A DNA stretch of 64,000 bases from the NCBI GenBank assembly GCA_020633315.1, contig JACKDV010000004.1, positions 372,001 through 436,000 on the forward strand, read 5' to 3'. Positions 1-8,691 of this stretch are shown here, piece after piece. Position 1 is the first letter of the stretch, and each line of letters opens with the position of its first letter. Below the pieces are notes generated by a model. That model was not told where the DNA came from. It worked only from the letters and a program-made list of their open reading frames with translations, and made no database searches. Position numbers and translations under genes: made by a program. Source of the DNA: Myxococcales bacterium (lineage in GTDB: Bacteria > Myxococcota_A > Polyangia > Nannocystales > Nannocystaceae).

Positions 1-249
1 GATGTTGAACAGGTAGTTGGGCTCGGGCTGCAGCGCGTAGGCCTGCTCGAACAGCTCGACCGCCTCGTCGTACTCCTTGGCCTGGAACTTCTCCACCGCC
101 TCGGAGTTGAGCGCGTCCACCTGCTCCTGCACGGAGGGGCCGGCCCAGGCCACGGAGGGGACGGCCGCGAGGCCCAGGGCGAGCGCGACCGTGCCCGCGA
201 CGACCGACCGCAGGGTGCGGCCGGGATGGCTGTGAGAGCGCTGGTTCAC
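1..249 (-). CDS. Exported TPR-repeat protein (N-terminal part, cut by window edge)
   Basis: The 83 visible codons start at a GTG that overlaps the stop of the upstream kinase gene as GTGA, so the two genes are almost certainly translationally coupled. Residues 1-37 form a signal peptide: a basic start, a hydrophobic run rich in Val, Ala and Leu, and an AWA-like cleavage site. The mature part begins a tetratricopeptide motif with the AVELFEQAYAL pattern near residues 63-73. TPR proteins next to PEGA-domain kinases are common in myxobacteria. The rest of the protein lies outside the window, so its function cannot be given. An exported adaptor working with the kinase's outer part is inference. 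Confidence 0.8.
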   Translation of the reverse strand, partial: MNQRSHSHPGRTLRSVVAGTVALALGLAAVPSVAWAGPSVQEQVDALNSEAVEKFQAKEYDEAVELFEQAYALQPEPNYLFNI

Positions 250-2987
250 TTGCCTCCGACGGGCAGGAAGATACCGTCGTCCTTGCCCTGCTTCGAGTCC
301 ATGAAGACCTCGGGCTTGGGCTTGGGCTTGGGCTCGGTCTTCGCAAAGGGATCGGGCGTGGCCGAGGTCTTGGGCTCGGTCGAGGTCTTGGGCTCGTCGG
401 TCCGGGGCTTGGTGCGCTTGCTGCCCTTGCCCTTGGTGTCGCCGGGAGCCGGCGTGGGCTCGCTCGGAGACGACTCGGCCGGCACCAGCTCGGCGGTCAC
501 GGCACCATTGGCTCCGGGTCGGACGTCGATGGTGGTCTGCCAGGCCACGTGGCCCTCGGCGGTCACGCGCACCCGATGCGCCCCCAACGGCAGCTCGAGG
601 TGGACGGGGGCCTCGCCTCGATCCTCGCCGTCGACCTCCACCCGCGCCCCTTCGATCGCGCGGACCTCCACGGTGCCCACGTCGGCGGCGGGCTCCTCGT
701 CGCCCGGCGCCGCCGCGACCGCACCGTCCTTGGGCGACTCGCCGGGCACCGGCGCCGCGACCTGGGCCGGAGGATCGCGCGGCGCTTCCTCGCCGCCATT
801 GAGGATGAGGTAGGCGAACAGCCCGCCCAGGGTGAGCGCGGCCAGGCCGGCCACCGCGACGATCACCCCGAGCCTCATGCCCCCATCGGAGGCCGCGGGC
901 GGCATGCCCACGAAGGTGGCCGGCTGCCCCAGGGCATCGGAGGCAAAGGGCACCGTGGGCGAGGCCGTCTCGGGTGAGGTGCCGACCGAGCCGGTGTCCT
1001 CGTTGAGGCCGACGACGTCGTCGTCCTCTTCCTCCTCCACGGAGATCGACAGGGCGTCGGAGACCTCGGCGTCGAGCAGCGGCGGGATGGTGGTGCGCCG
1101 GGCGGTGTTGCGCTCGTCGTCGAGCTCGAGCTCGAGGCGCTCCACCGCTTCCTTGGCGTCGGCCTTGGTCACCCGCACGGTGGCGGCCCCCGGGCGATTG
1201 CCCGACTTGATCGGGGCCCGGGTCACCGGGGCATCGGAGATCGGAGCGCCCACCGGCGGGCTGGTGGTCAGCGGCTCGGGACCCGACTCCACCCGCGGCA
1301 GCGGCCGCGCCGCAGAGCCCAGCCGCGGCATGGGTCGCGCACCCGAGCCCGACTTGGGCAGCGACCGCATACCAGAGCCCGGCGTGGGCGGCGTGGGCGG
1401 CAGCGGTCGCACGCCGGAGCCCGGCGTGGGCGGCGTGGGCGGCAGCGGTCGCATACCAGAGCCCGGCGTGGGCGGCGTGGGCGGCAGCGGTCGCATCCCG
1501 GAGCCAGACCTCGGCCGCGGCTGCGCCCCCGAGTCCGGCGTGGGCGGCAGCGGTCGCGCCCCAGAGCCAGGCTTCGGCAGCGGCACCGCCCCAGAGCCCG
1601 CGTCGCTCGGCAGCGGTCGCACCCCAGAGCCCGTCCTCGGCAGCGGCACCGCCCCAGAGCCCGCGTCGCTCGGCAGCGGTCGCGCGCCCGAGCCCGGCTT
1701 GGGCCGAGGCATCAGCCCCGAGCCCGTGGGCGAGCGCAGACGGGAGCCTCCCGGCGGAGGTGGTGGTGGAGGCGGAGGCGGCATCGCCCGCGCCCCCGAG
1801 CCCGGCGTGGCCACTCGCGGCCGTGGCCTCACCCCCGAGCCCGTCGGAGATCTCTTGCGCCTCGGCAGCTCCTGCTGGGCCTTCTCCTTGAGCGCGGCGA
1901 TCTCCTCCTCGGCCAGCTTGAGCGGGGCCTCGCCCGTCCGCGCCGCCTTGCGCAGCAGCGGTCGGGTCCACTCCGCGCTGTCGGAGGTGTCCGACTTGAG
2001 CGCGGCGATGTTCGCCGCGCCCGAGCTCATGCGCGCCGCCCAGTAGGTCTCGGCCGCCACCCGGCTCTTGGCGGTGGCCTCGGGCAGCTCGAACAACGGC
2101 GCCGGCACGATCTCGAACAGCGCCTCCGCCATCGCGGTGGCGTCGACCGGTCGATCGTCGGGCTCCTTGGCCAGGCAGCTCTCGATCAGCTCGACGAGCT
2201 TGGGGGGGATGCGGTGGTTGGTGGGCAGGCGCTCGACGAGGCGCTTGGGCTTGCCGTGCACGTGGTTGACGAGCACCGCCGCGTCGTTGTCCCCCGAGAT
2301 CGGGGTCTCCCCCGTGAGCATCAAGAAGAACAGCACCCCGAGCGCGTACACGTCGACGCGGACGTCGATCTTCTCGCCACGGATCTGCTCGGGGGACATG
2401 TACGCCGCCGTGCCGATCACGTGGGCCTTGGTGACGTCGTCCTCCTCGTCCTCCTCGATCAGCCGGGCGAGGCCGAAGTCGAGCATCTTGACGTGGTTGG
2501 CCTTGCCCCCGTGCTCGCACAGCATGATGTTGGGCGGCTTGATGTCGCGCATCATGATGCCGCGCTCGTGCACGTAGCCGACCCCCATGAGGATCTGCGA
2601 GACGATGGGGACGAACTCCTCGAGCGGCAGGCGCTTGCGGCGATTGAGGTAGCGCCGCAGCGGCTCGCCGCGGATGAACTCCATCACGATGTACGTGCGG
2701 CCCTCGAAGTGGCCGTGGTCGTACATCTTCACCACGTTAGGGTGATCGAGCTCGGCCATCCGCTTGGCCTCGCGGTCGAAGCGGACCACCGCGTCGCGGT
2801 CCTCGGCCCAGTGCGGCGCGAGCACCTTGACCACCACCTCACGATCGCCGTCCTGCGTGTCGGTGGAGAGGTAGACCAGCCCCACCCCGCCCCGACCGAT
2901 GAGCCGCTGGATCACATAGCGATCACCGACCGTCTTCCCGAGGAGAGGGTCATGGGAGAGCGAGTTGGTGGCCGACTGCGTCACCAT
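246..2987 (-). CDS. Transmembrane Ser/Thr protein kinase with Pro-rich repeats and PEGA domain
   Basis: This 913-residue protein has a Hanks-type kinase domain at about residues 20-295: Gly loop GRGGVG (31-36), Lys54, helix C Glu73 and DFG at 170-172. The catalytic loop reads MRDIKPPN (146-153), so the usual His of HRD is Met while the catalytic Asp148 remains. Residues about 390-590 are a low-complexity linker of GSG-RPLP units. A single membrane helix lies near 706-731, and a PEGA domain (about 771-835) lies on the far side. The C-terminus is rich in Lys, Pro and Thr. The architecture predicts a cytoplasmic kinase reporting on the envelope. It overlaps the downstream TPR gene by 4 bp. Activity is likely because the key residues are present; the substrate is unknown. 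Confidence 0.93.
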   Translation of the reverse strand: MVTQSATNSLSHDPLLGKTVGDRYVIQRLIGRGGVGLVYLSTDTQDGDREVVVKVLAPHWAEDRDAVVRFDREAKRMAELDHPNVVKMYDHGHFEGRTYIVMEFIRGEPLRRYLNRRKRLPLEEFVPIVSQILMGVGYVHERGIMMRDIKPPNIMLCEHGGKANHVKMLDFGLARLIEEDEEDDVTKAHVIGTAAYMSPEQIRGEKIDVRVDVYALGVLFFLMLTGETPISGDNDAAVLVNHVHGKPKRLVERLPTNHRIPPKLVELIESCLAKEPDDRPVDATAMAEALFEIVPAPLFELPEATAKSRVAAETYWAARMSSGAANIAALKSDTSDSAEWTRPLLRKAARTGEAPLKLAEEEIAALKEKAQQELPRRKRSPTGSGVRPRPRVATPGSGARAMPPPPPPPPPPGGSRLRSPTGSGLMPRPKPGSGARPLPSDAGSGAVPLPRTGSGVRPLPSDAGSGAVPLPKPGSGARPLPPTPDSGAQPRPRSGSGMRPLPPTPPTPGSGMRPLPPTPPTPGSGVRPLPPTPPTPGSGMRSLPKSGSGARPMPRLGSAARPLPRVESGPEPLTTSPPVGAPISDAPVTRAPIKSGNRPGAATVRVTKADAKEAVERLELELDDERNTARRTTIPPLLDAEVSDALSISVEEEEDDDVVGLNEDTGSVGTSPETASPTVPFASDALGQPATFVGMPPAASDGGMRLGVIVAVAGLAALTLGGLFAYLILNGGEEAPRDPPAQVAAPVPGESPKDGAVAAAPGDEEPAADVGTVEVRAIEGARVEVDGEDRGEAPVHLELPLGAHRVRVTAEGHVAWQTTIDVRPGANGAVTAELVPAESSPSEPTPAPGDTKGKGSKRTKPRTDEPKTSTEPKTSATPDPFAKTEPKPKPKPEVFMDSKQGKDDGIFLPVGGK
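1375..1500 (-). repeat. Three 42-bp tandem repeats in the kinase linker
   Basis: Three consecutive 42-bp units start at 1375, 1417 and 1459. Each encodes a 14-residue GSG-RPLP-PTPPTP-type unit of the Pro-rich linker. Shorter degenerate relatives of the unit continue on both sides (about 1300-1800). The near-identity at DNA level points to recent slippage or gene-internal duplication, so copy number may vary between strains. Confidence 0.85.
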
Positions 2988-3310
2988 TGGTCGAACGGAT
3001 GAGCGCCAAGGCTCGGCGAGCGGCGAGCACGAGGGAGCGCAGGAACGAGCTACGCATTTCGTGGTCCGCCGGGCGCATTTTCCAACATTTATGTGCCCAA
3101 CGTCGCGGTTTCAGCGACTAGGTGGTAGCTTTCGTGACAATGTAGAACCTGAACCTACGCAGCAAAACGTTGTTATCCGCCGAAAGCTTGGAAATCGGAG
3201 AAACCGACCGACCGACCGATGATCCATCCTCGGAAGTCACGATTCGATCGGCCAAGGCCAGGCGCGGTCAACGCCCGGGCTGTCGGTCGACGATGCACTA
3301 GCATCCACTC
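2988..3310. other. Divergent intergenic region, kinase / ABC ATPase
   Basis: This 323-bp gap between two outward-facing genes is less GC-rich than its surroundings, especially about 3060-3200. It holds four tandem ACCG units at 3203-3218 and the predicted -10 element of the ABC gene at its right end. I see no convincing gene. A short open frame across 2965-3222 lacks domain content. Confidence 0.5.
3299..3304 (+). promoter_or_regulatory. Predicted -10 element (TAGCAT), leaderless start
   Basis: TAGCAT lies 6 nt before the GTG at 3311 and no Shine-Dalgarno sequence fits in between. This places the transcription start at or next to the start codon and supports the GTG start. The same arrangement recurs elsewhere in the window. 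Confidence 0.5.
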
Positions 3311-4147
3311 GTGTCGCCTTCCGACACCGTCGTCGCTCCCCGCTTCGCGGGCACCGGCACCGTCGTGGCTCCCACGCCGGACGAGCCCCTGTTCGAGCTG
3401 CGAGGGATCCACAAGGCCTTCGGCGAGCTCGTGCTCTTCGAGGACACCTCGCTCACCGTGCGGCGAGGCGAGACCTTGTCGATCATCGGTGAGAGCGGCT
3501 GCGGCAAGAGCGTGTGGCTCAAGATGATGATCGGCCTGGTGCCGATCGACGCGGGGGAGATCTACTTCCGCGGCGACAACGTGCTGCTGATGGGCAACGA
3601 GGGCCTGGCCCGCCTGCGCCGCAGCGTGGGCTACCTGTTCCAGAACGGCGCGCTGTTCGACTCGATGACCGTGCTCGACAACGTGGGCTACGCCCTGCGC
3701 GAGCACACCACGATGGGCGACGAGCAGATCCGCGAGCGCGTGATCACCTGCCTGGAGAAGGTCAACCTCAGCCGCCGCATCCTCGATCAGTGGCCGGCCG
3801 AGCTCAGCGGCGGCATGCGCAAGCGCGTGGCGCTGGCCCGCGCCATCGCCATCGAGCCCGAGGTGGTGCTCTACGACGAGCCCACCCAGGGCCTCGATCC
3901 GCAGAGCATCACCATCATCGCCGAGCTCATCAGCGAGCTGCAGCGCGACCTCGACATCACCAGCGTGCTGGTCACCCACGACATGCGCTGTGCCTTCAGC
4001 GTCAGCGACCGCATCGCGATGGTGCACGAGCGCGGCTTCCCCTACGTGGGCACGCCCACGCAGCTCGGCGAGAGCACGGCCCCTGCGGTGCAGGAGTACA
4101 TCTCCGAGGCCCTCGAGGAGCTGCAGAGCGCCACCCCCCCCGAGTGA
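3311..4147 (+). CDS. MlaF-like ABC transporter ATP-binding protein
   Basis: The 278-residue ATPase has Walker A GESGCGKS at 60-67, signature LSGGMRKR near 165-172, Walker B ending VVLYDEPTQGLDP, and an H-loop in VTHD. The DEPTQGLDP stretch and overall length match the MlaF/Ttg2A group, which powers phospholipid or hydrophobic-compound transport between outer and inner membrane together with MlaE permease and MCE-domain proteins. No permease or MCE gene is adjacent, so its partners must be encoded elsewhere. The first 25 or so residues are poorly conserved-looking. The GTG start is favoured by the -10 element just upstream. The family assignment is firm; the lipid substrate is inference. Confidence 0.9.
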   Translation: MSPSDTVVAPRFAGTGTVVAPTPDEPLFELRGIHKAFGELVLFEDTSLTVRRGETLSIIGESGCGKSVWLKMMIGLVPIDAGEIYFRGDNVLLMGNEGLARLRRSVGYLFQNGALFDSMTVLDNVGYALREHTTMGDEQIRERVITCLEKVNLSRRILDQWPAELSGGMRKRVALARAIAIEPEVVLYDEPTQGLDPQSITIIAELISELQRDLDITSVLVTHDMRCAFSVSDRIAMVHERGFPYVGTPTQLGESTAPAVQEYISEALEELQSATPPE

Positions 4148-4170
4148 GGGGGCCTCGGCCGACCACGGCC

Positions 4171-4189
4171 CGCCGCTCGCGGAGCGGCG
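4171..4189 (+). terminator. GC-rich hairpin after the ABC ATPase gene
   Basis: An 8-bp perfect stem (CGCCGCTC / GAGCGGCG) with a 3-nt loop starts 23 bp after the ABC stop codon. There is no T-tract, so if it ends transcription it is not a classical intrinsic terminator. Confidence 0.4.
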
Positions 4190-4281
4190 TCTCGCGACCG
4201 CAGGCGGCTCCCGGAATTTCGGCCGATTTCGCGGCCCGAGGCGGCCGTACGCCGCGACCCGCGTGTTATTAGTGGTAGACG

Positions 4282-6246
4282 ATGGCAGAGCCCAACGAGT
4301 TCGTGTTCAACGGCGTCGATGGCTCGACCGGCGGTCCCCTCACCCGGCCCATGACCCCCGAGGAGGTCGCGGCCCTGGCCCTGGGCAAGGGTCGCGACGA
4401 GATCGACGACGACGCGACCGAGCACCACGAGAACGTCGAGAACTACCTGCCCCGCGCCGACGTGGACCCGCAGGATCTGGCGCAGGCGGGCTGGGGCATG
4501 ATCTTCGCCCACGGGGCCGACCCCAAGATCCGCGAGGCCCTGCAGCCGCTGCTCGACTACCGTCGCGAGCAGGCGAGCCGGATCGACGAGCGCCGCTTCC
4601 GGCTCGTCGACGAGACCATGGGCTACCGCCCCGACGAGGGCAAGAAGAAGCTCCTGCGGCGCCTCAAGGCGCCCACCTCCGGCCCGGTCGAGCCCGATCG
4701 GCTGCCCTACTACCTGCTGCTGGTGGCGAGCCCGGCCGAGATCCCCACCGAGCTGCAGGCCCAGCTCGCGCTCCAGTACGCGGTGGGCCGCCTGTGCTTC
4801 CAGACCCCCGACGGCAAGACCGACTACGACGCCTACGACAGCTACGCCCGCAGCGTGATCGCCAGCGACCGGGGCGAGGTGGCGGTGGCGCGACGCTTCG
4901 GCCTGTTCGGGGTCAAGCACGATCGCGCCACCACCCTCAGCGCCGAGGGGCTGGTCGCCAACGTCCACCGCTACCTGGGCGAGCACTTCCCCGACTGGAC
5001 CGTGGACCAGCGGCTGGAGGCGGAGGCGACCAAGGCCCAGCTCGGCACGATGCTCGGGGGCGACCAGACCCCGGCCGTGCTGTTCACGGCCAGCCACGGC
5101 ATGGGCTTCCCCATGGGCGACTCCCGCCAGCTCGCGCACCAGGGCGCGCTGCTGTGCCAGGACTGGGACAAGAAGCCGGGGCGGGTGAGCGAGAGCTCGT
5201 ACTTCGCCGGTGACGACGTGTCGGCCTCGGCCAAGCTCGCCGGCCTCATCGCGTTCTTCTTCGCCTGCTACGGCGGCGGCACGCCGCAGCTCGACGCGTT
5301 CTTCCACCGCGCCGGCAAGGCCAGCGCGATCGCTCCGCGCCCCTTCTTCGCCCAGCTCCCCACCCGCCTGCTCGGCCACCCCCAGGGCGGCGCGCTCGCG
5401 GTGGTGGGGCACATCGAGCGGGCCTGGGGCTGCTCGTTCTTCGACGCCAAGTCCGGCTACCAGACCGCGGTGTTCGAGAGCTTCCTCTACGAGCTGCTCA
5501 GCGGCAAGCGCATCGGCAACGCCATGGAGCGCTTCGGCCAGCGCTACGGCGAGCTGTCGGCCGGGCTCGTCGACAAGCTCGAGGATCTCAAGTACGGCAG
5601 CAAGGAGGTCTCCGAGACCGAGGTCGCCAACGACTGGACCGAGAACAACGACGCGCGCAACTACCTGCTGCTGGGCGATCCCGCGGTCCGTGTGCCCGTG
5701 GTCGACGACGCCGAGGTGGCCCCGCGCCCCACCATCGAGGCCCGCAGCACCCCCGTGACCCAGTCGTCCTCGGGCGTGGCCCAGGCGCCCCCCGAGGGAG
5801 CCGGCGACGGCGTGAGCTACGGGTGGTTCTCCCGCGACAAGGACGAGGGGGCCGAGGCCGTCGCCGCCGAGGAGGGCGCCCCCCCGGAGGCCGCCGCCTC
5901 GGGCGGCGCGCTGGATTCCCTGCGGGGCTTCGTCGCCAAGCTCGGCGAGCGGATCTCCAGCGCCCTCGACGACATGGCCCACCTCGAGATCAAGACCTAC
6001 GTGACCAGCGAGATGGACCGCATCCAGGTGCGGGGCGACGACGTGGAGGGCGCCCAGCTGCGCGCCTACACCCGCATCGCCCTCGACGGCGACATGGTGG
6101 TGTGCCTGCCCGAGCGCGACGGAGAGATCGACCGGGCCATCCTCGAGATCCACCAGCGCATGGTCCAGCAGGCGCAGACCACCCGCACCGAGCTGATGAA
6201 GACCATCGTGCAGGCCGCGGCCAGCCTGATGGGGCCCACCAAGTGA
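4282..6246 (+). CDS. C25/caspase-like (clan CD) cysteine peptidase
   Basis: This cytoplasmic protein of 654 residues has no signal peptide. A hydrophobic strand followed by His272 (TASHGMG), and a second one followed by Cys329 (FFFACYGGG), give the His-Cys dyad order of clan CD peptidases (gingipain C25, caspase, CHAT). The sequence LLLGDPAVR near 463-470 is typical at the end of C25-type domains. An upstream block (YLLLVASPAEIP, then YAVGRL) resembles the N-terminal part of bacterial C25-like proteins. Residues about 475-545 are a linker; 546-654 form a separate helical module whose last 56 residues resemble the next protein. The gene overlaps that gene by 4 bp (GTGA). Substrate and trigger are unknown. 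Peptidase class is likely; exact family less certain. Confidence 0.75.
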   Translation: MAEPNEFVFNGVDGSTGGPLTRPMTPEEVAALALGKGRDEIDDDATEHHENVENYLPRADVDPQDLAQAGWGMIFAHGADPKIREALQPLLDYRREQASRIDERRFRLVDETMGYRPDEGKKKLLRRLKAPTSGPVEPDRLPYYLLLVASPAEIPTELQAQLALQYAVGRLCFQTPDGKTDYDAYDSYARSVIASDRGEVAVARRFGLFGVKHDRATTLSAEGLVANVHRYLGEHFPDWTVDQRLEAEATKAQLGTMLGGDQTPAVLFTASHGMGFPMGDSRQLAHQGALLCQDWDKKPGRVSESSYFAGDDVSASAKLAGLIAFFFACYGGGTPQLDAFFHRAGKASAIAPRPFFAQLPTRLLGHPQGGALAVVGHIERAWGCSFFDAKSGYQTAVFESFLYELLSGKRIGNAMERFGQRYGELSAGLVDKLEDLKYGSKEVSETEVANDWTENNDARNYLLLGDPAVRVPVVDDAEVAPRPTIEARSTPVTQSSSGVAQAPPEGAGDGVSYGWFSRDKDEGAEAVAAEEGAPPEAAASGGALDSLRGFVAKLGERISSALDDMAHLEIKTYVTSEMDRIQVRGDDVEGAQLRAYTRIALDGDMVVCLPERDGEIDRAILEIHQRMVQQAQTTRTELMKTIVQAAASLMGPTK

Positions 6247-6839
6247 GCGCCCACGCCACCGCGCTCGCCGAGCTCGACCAGCACCTCGACGCCCGCCTCG
6301 ACTCGCTGCGGCGTCGCGCCGAGGCCGGAGACGCGCTGTCCTTCGCCGCCCCGGGGACCGCCGAGGACGACGAGCTGTGGGAGCTGGTGCGGATCGCCAA
6401 CGGCGACGACACCGAGTCGCTGAGCTTTGCCGCGGGCGAGGAGGGCCGGCTGGCCCGCGCCCGACGGGAGCTGCAGGAGCTGCTCGAGCGGGCCGTGGAC
6501 TCGGTCACCCAGCTCGCCGTCACCGACTCCCGCGCCGGGAGCTCGCGCGCCCACACCCGCGTGGGCTGGACCGGGACCATCACCACCCACGTCGACGGCG
6601 GGGCCCCGGCCGCCCTGCTGCGGGCCCACGCGGCCGCGGTGGAGGGCGCGGTGTCCCGGAGCCTGCTGCGCCTGGAGCTGCTCACCCGCATCGCCGTCGC
6701 GGCGGGACGGATCGCCCGGCTGCTCACCAACCCGGGCTCGGCCGTGATGGCGCTGCCCATCGCCTACCGCTGCGTGCGCGACCTCTACGATCGGCTCCGG
6801 GGCGACGCCACCCCCGACGACGGCTCGCCCTGGCCGTAG
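6243..6839 (+). CDS. Helical partner protein of the C25-like peptidase
   Basis: This 198-residue protein starts at a GTG inside the stop of the peptidase gene (GTGA overlap), so translation is coupled. I recognise no named family. It is Ala/Leu/Arg-rich and predicted helical. Residues 102-157 (RAHTR to AAGRI) resemble residues 594-649 of the peptidase (RAYTR to AAASL): RA-TR at the start, LxxHxxxVxxA in the middle and REL/LEL-xx-I-xxAA at the end. A shared module in enzyme and partner suggests homotypic binding, as in effector-associated domains of bacterial death/defence systems (inference). It could be an inhibitor, sensor adaptor or activator. It ends 13 bp before the convergent OmpA gene. 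Confidence 0.8.
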   Translation: MSAHATALAELDQHLDARLDSLRRRAEAGDALSFAAPGTAEDDELWELVRIANGDDTESLSFAAGEEGRLARARRELQELLERAVDSVTQLAVTDSRAGSSRAHTRVGWTGTITTHVDGGAPAALLRAHAAAVEGAVSRSLLRLELLTRIAVAAGRIARLLTNPGSAVMALPIAYRCVRDLYDRLRGDATPDDGSPWP

Positions 6840-6852
6840 CCGTCGGTGTGGC

Positions 6853-7512
6853 TCAGCCCGGCGCGGATGCGATCACGTGCAGCTCGATGCGACGGTTGAC
6901 CAGGTTGGCCTCGCGATCGCGAGGGGGCACCAGCGGCCGCTCGCCCTCGAAGCCCACCGACTGCAGCCGCGTCCGCTCCACGCCGCGCTCGACGAGCTCA
7001 TGGAGCACCGCGTCCGCGCGACGCTGGGTGATCTTGCGGGCATACTGCCCGTCGCGCGGGGTGGCGTTCTTGTGCCCCTCGATGCGCAGCTCCAGCGAGG
7101 GGTAGCGCAGCAGCAGCTCCGCGAGCTGGTCGATCATGGGCAGGCTCGCCGGCTTGACGTCCTCGTGATCGGGCGGGAACTCGATGCGCGGGGTGAGGAT
7201 GCGGCTGCGATCGGCGAGCAGGCACGGCGCCGACGGTCGATGCCGCTCGTCGATGCCCTCGGCGCACAGATCCTCGGGGCGGATCACCAGCTCGGCCGGG
7301 GTGGCCGGCGCCTCGGGCTCCGAGGCCTCGGGCTCCGGCGCCTCGGGCTCCCGCTCGGCTGTCTCCGCCTCCGTCGGAGTCTCCACGACGGACGACGGAG
7401 CCTCGACCGGCGTCGTCGAGGTGGGGGAGCCCTCGCCCCTGAGGCAGCCCCCCGTGCTCGCGAGGAGCACCACGAGCCCCACAAGACCCGCGCGACGACG
7501 AGAGCCGATCAT
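6853..7512 (-). CDS. OmpA-domain lipoprotein
   Basis: A 219-residue precursor with a signal peptide ending at a Cys in GGC near residue 23, followed by an acidic Pro/Glu-rich spacer of about 45 residues (PEAPEPEA-type repeats). From about residue 120 there is an OmpA C-terminal (Pal-like) fold that in this family binds peptidoglycan. The usual GHTD turn is GHKNATPRD, and a helix with QRRADAV and a closing NRRIEL strand are present, so peptidoglycan binding is plausible though one binding Asp is shifted. A TATGAT hexamer 8 nt before the ATG supports this start. It is probably a periplasmic anchor of the outer membrane. Confidence 0.85.
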   Translation of the reverse strand: MIGSRRRAGLVGLVVLLASTGGCLRGEGSPTSTTPVEAPSSVVETPTEAETAEREPEAPEPEASEPEAPATPAELVIRPEDLCAEGIDERHRPSAPCLLADRSRILTPRIEFPPDHEDVKPASLPMIDQLAELLLRYPSLELRIEGHKNATPRDGQYARKITQRRADAVLHELVERGVERTRLQSVGFEGERPLVPPRDREANLVNRRIELHVIASAPG

Positions 7513-7520
7513 CGTCGTCG

Positions 7521-7526
7521 ATCATA
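7521..7526 (-). promoter_or_regulatory. Predicted -10 element (TATGAT), leaderless start
   Basis: On the minus strand TATGAT is followed by 8 nt and the ATG at 7512. It is preceded by GC, as at most other sites of this kind in the window. No ribosome binding site is visible. Confidence 0.55.
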
Positions 7527-7797
7527 GCGCGAGCACGGAGCGCGACCGCTCCTCGAGCGCCATGGAGCCCCACGGCCGATGCAGAGACCATACGGCGCCC
7601 GAGCTCCGCGCTCCGCCGACGTACGAGCCCCGGGTGCCCGGCCGACCCGCGCGCCCGGGGAGCGTCTTCGAAGGTCGCGTCGGGTGAGCCGTCCCTCCTG
7701 CCCCGGGGGACTCGTCGACGAACGGTCGCCGATCGGTGACCCCGGCGTGACGCCGACATGGCCCACTCCCCCTCGTGCCGATCGATCGTGGTCCCGC

Positions 7798-8673
7798 ATG
7801 AGCGCACGACCCCCCTGGCTCGCCCGACTCGCGCAGCAGGAAGACCTCAACTTCCTGCTCACCAACCGGATCCCACGGCGCCAGCTCACGCTGTTGATGG
7901 GATGGTTCAGCCGGCTCGAGCACCCCTGGGTCCGCGATCTCTCGCTGTGGGCGTGGCGTCGCCTCGCCCCGGACCTCGACCTCTCCGACGCCCGCAAGTC
8001 CCGCTTCCGTAGCCTGCACGACTGCTTCACCCGCGAGCTCCGCCCGGGAGCGCGGCCGATCGACCTCGATCCCGAGGTGATCGTCTCTCCCTGCGATGGC
8101 CTCGTCGGAGCCCACGGGCGGGTCGAAGGCACTCGCCTCTACCAGGTCAAGGGCTTCCCATACTCGCTGGACGATCTTCTGCCCGACCCCGAGCTCGTCG
8201 CGCACCATGCCGACGGCTGGTACGTCACGCTCCGGCTGCGCTCGACCTTCTACCATCGCTTCCACGCCCCAGTGGCCGGGAGGGTGCGGGAGGTCCAGTA
8301 CGTCTCGGGCGACACCTGGAACGTCAACCCCATCGCCCTGCGACGAGTGGAGCGGCTGTTCTGCAAGAACGAGCGCGCGGTGATCCCCATCGAGCCCGCG
8401 CGCCCGGGCGTTCGGCTCACGCTGGTCCCGGTGGCTGCGATCTGCGTGGCCAGCCTGCGCCTGCACTTCCTCGCGCGCACCCTGGATCTTCGTCATCGAG
8501 GTCCCAATCGCTTCGTTTGCGACGTGAGCGTGGCCAAGGGTGACGAGCTCGGCTACTTCCAGCACGGCTCCACCATCCTCGTGTTCGCGCGAGGAAACGT
8601 GGAATTCGCCCCGCAGATCCGCGAGGGCCAGCTCGTCCGCGTGGGCCAGCCCCTGTTTCGCCGACGACGGTAG
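7798..8673 (+). CDS. psd: Phosphatidylserine decarboxylase
   Basis: The 291-residue proenzyme converts phosphatidylserine to phosphatidylethanolamine. Asp100 (SPCDG), the FYHRFHAP block at 151-158 and the autocleavage site GST with Ser258 match the charge-relay and pyruvoyl-forming residues of the family. The site reads HGST instead of the common LGST. Self-cleavage before Ser258 would give a beta chain and a short alpha chain of about 34 residues. I chose the ATG at 7798 because it gives the normal family length and the upstream in-frame sequence looks non-coding. A small hairpin follows the stop. It opens a run of likely lipid or envelope genes. Confidence 0.92.
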   Translation: MSARPPWLARLAQQEDLNFLLTNRIPRRQLTLLMGWFSRLEHPWVRDLSLWAWRRLAPDLDLSDARKSRFRSLHDCFTRELRPGARPIDLDPEVIVSPCDGLVGAHGRVEGTRLYQVKGFPYSLDDLLPDPELVAHHADGWYVTLRLRSTFYHRFHAPVAGRVREVQYVSGDTWNVNPIALRRVERLFCKNERAVIPIEPARPGVRLTLVPVAAICVASLRLHFLARTLDLRHRGPNRFVCDVSVAKGDELGYFQHGSTILVFARGNVEFAPQIREGQLVRVGQPLFRRRR

Positions 8674-8691
8674 CGGGAGCCGCTGCGCTCC

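Noticed and set aside
1375..1500. CRISPR array
   Set aside because: Repeats are directly adjacent, in frame and coding; no spacers.
832..2046. Plus-strand frame with repeated GSGR-PEPG units
   Set aside because: It mirrors the Pro-rich repeats of the minus-strand kinase; repeats in DNA give repeats in every frame.
2965..3222. Small open frame in the kinase/ABC gap
   Set aside because: No ribosome site, no domain, base composition unlike coding sequence here.
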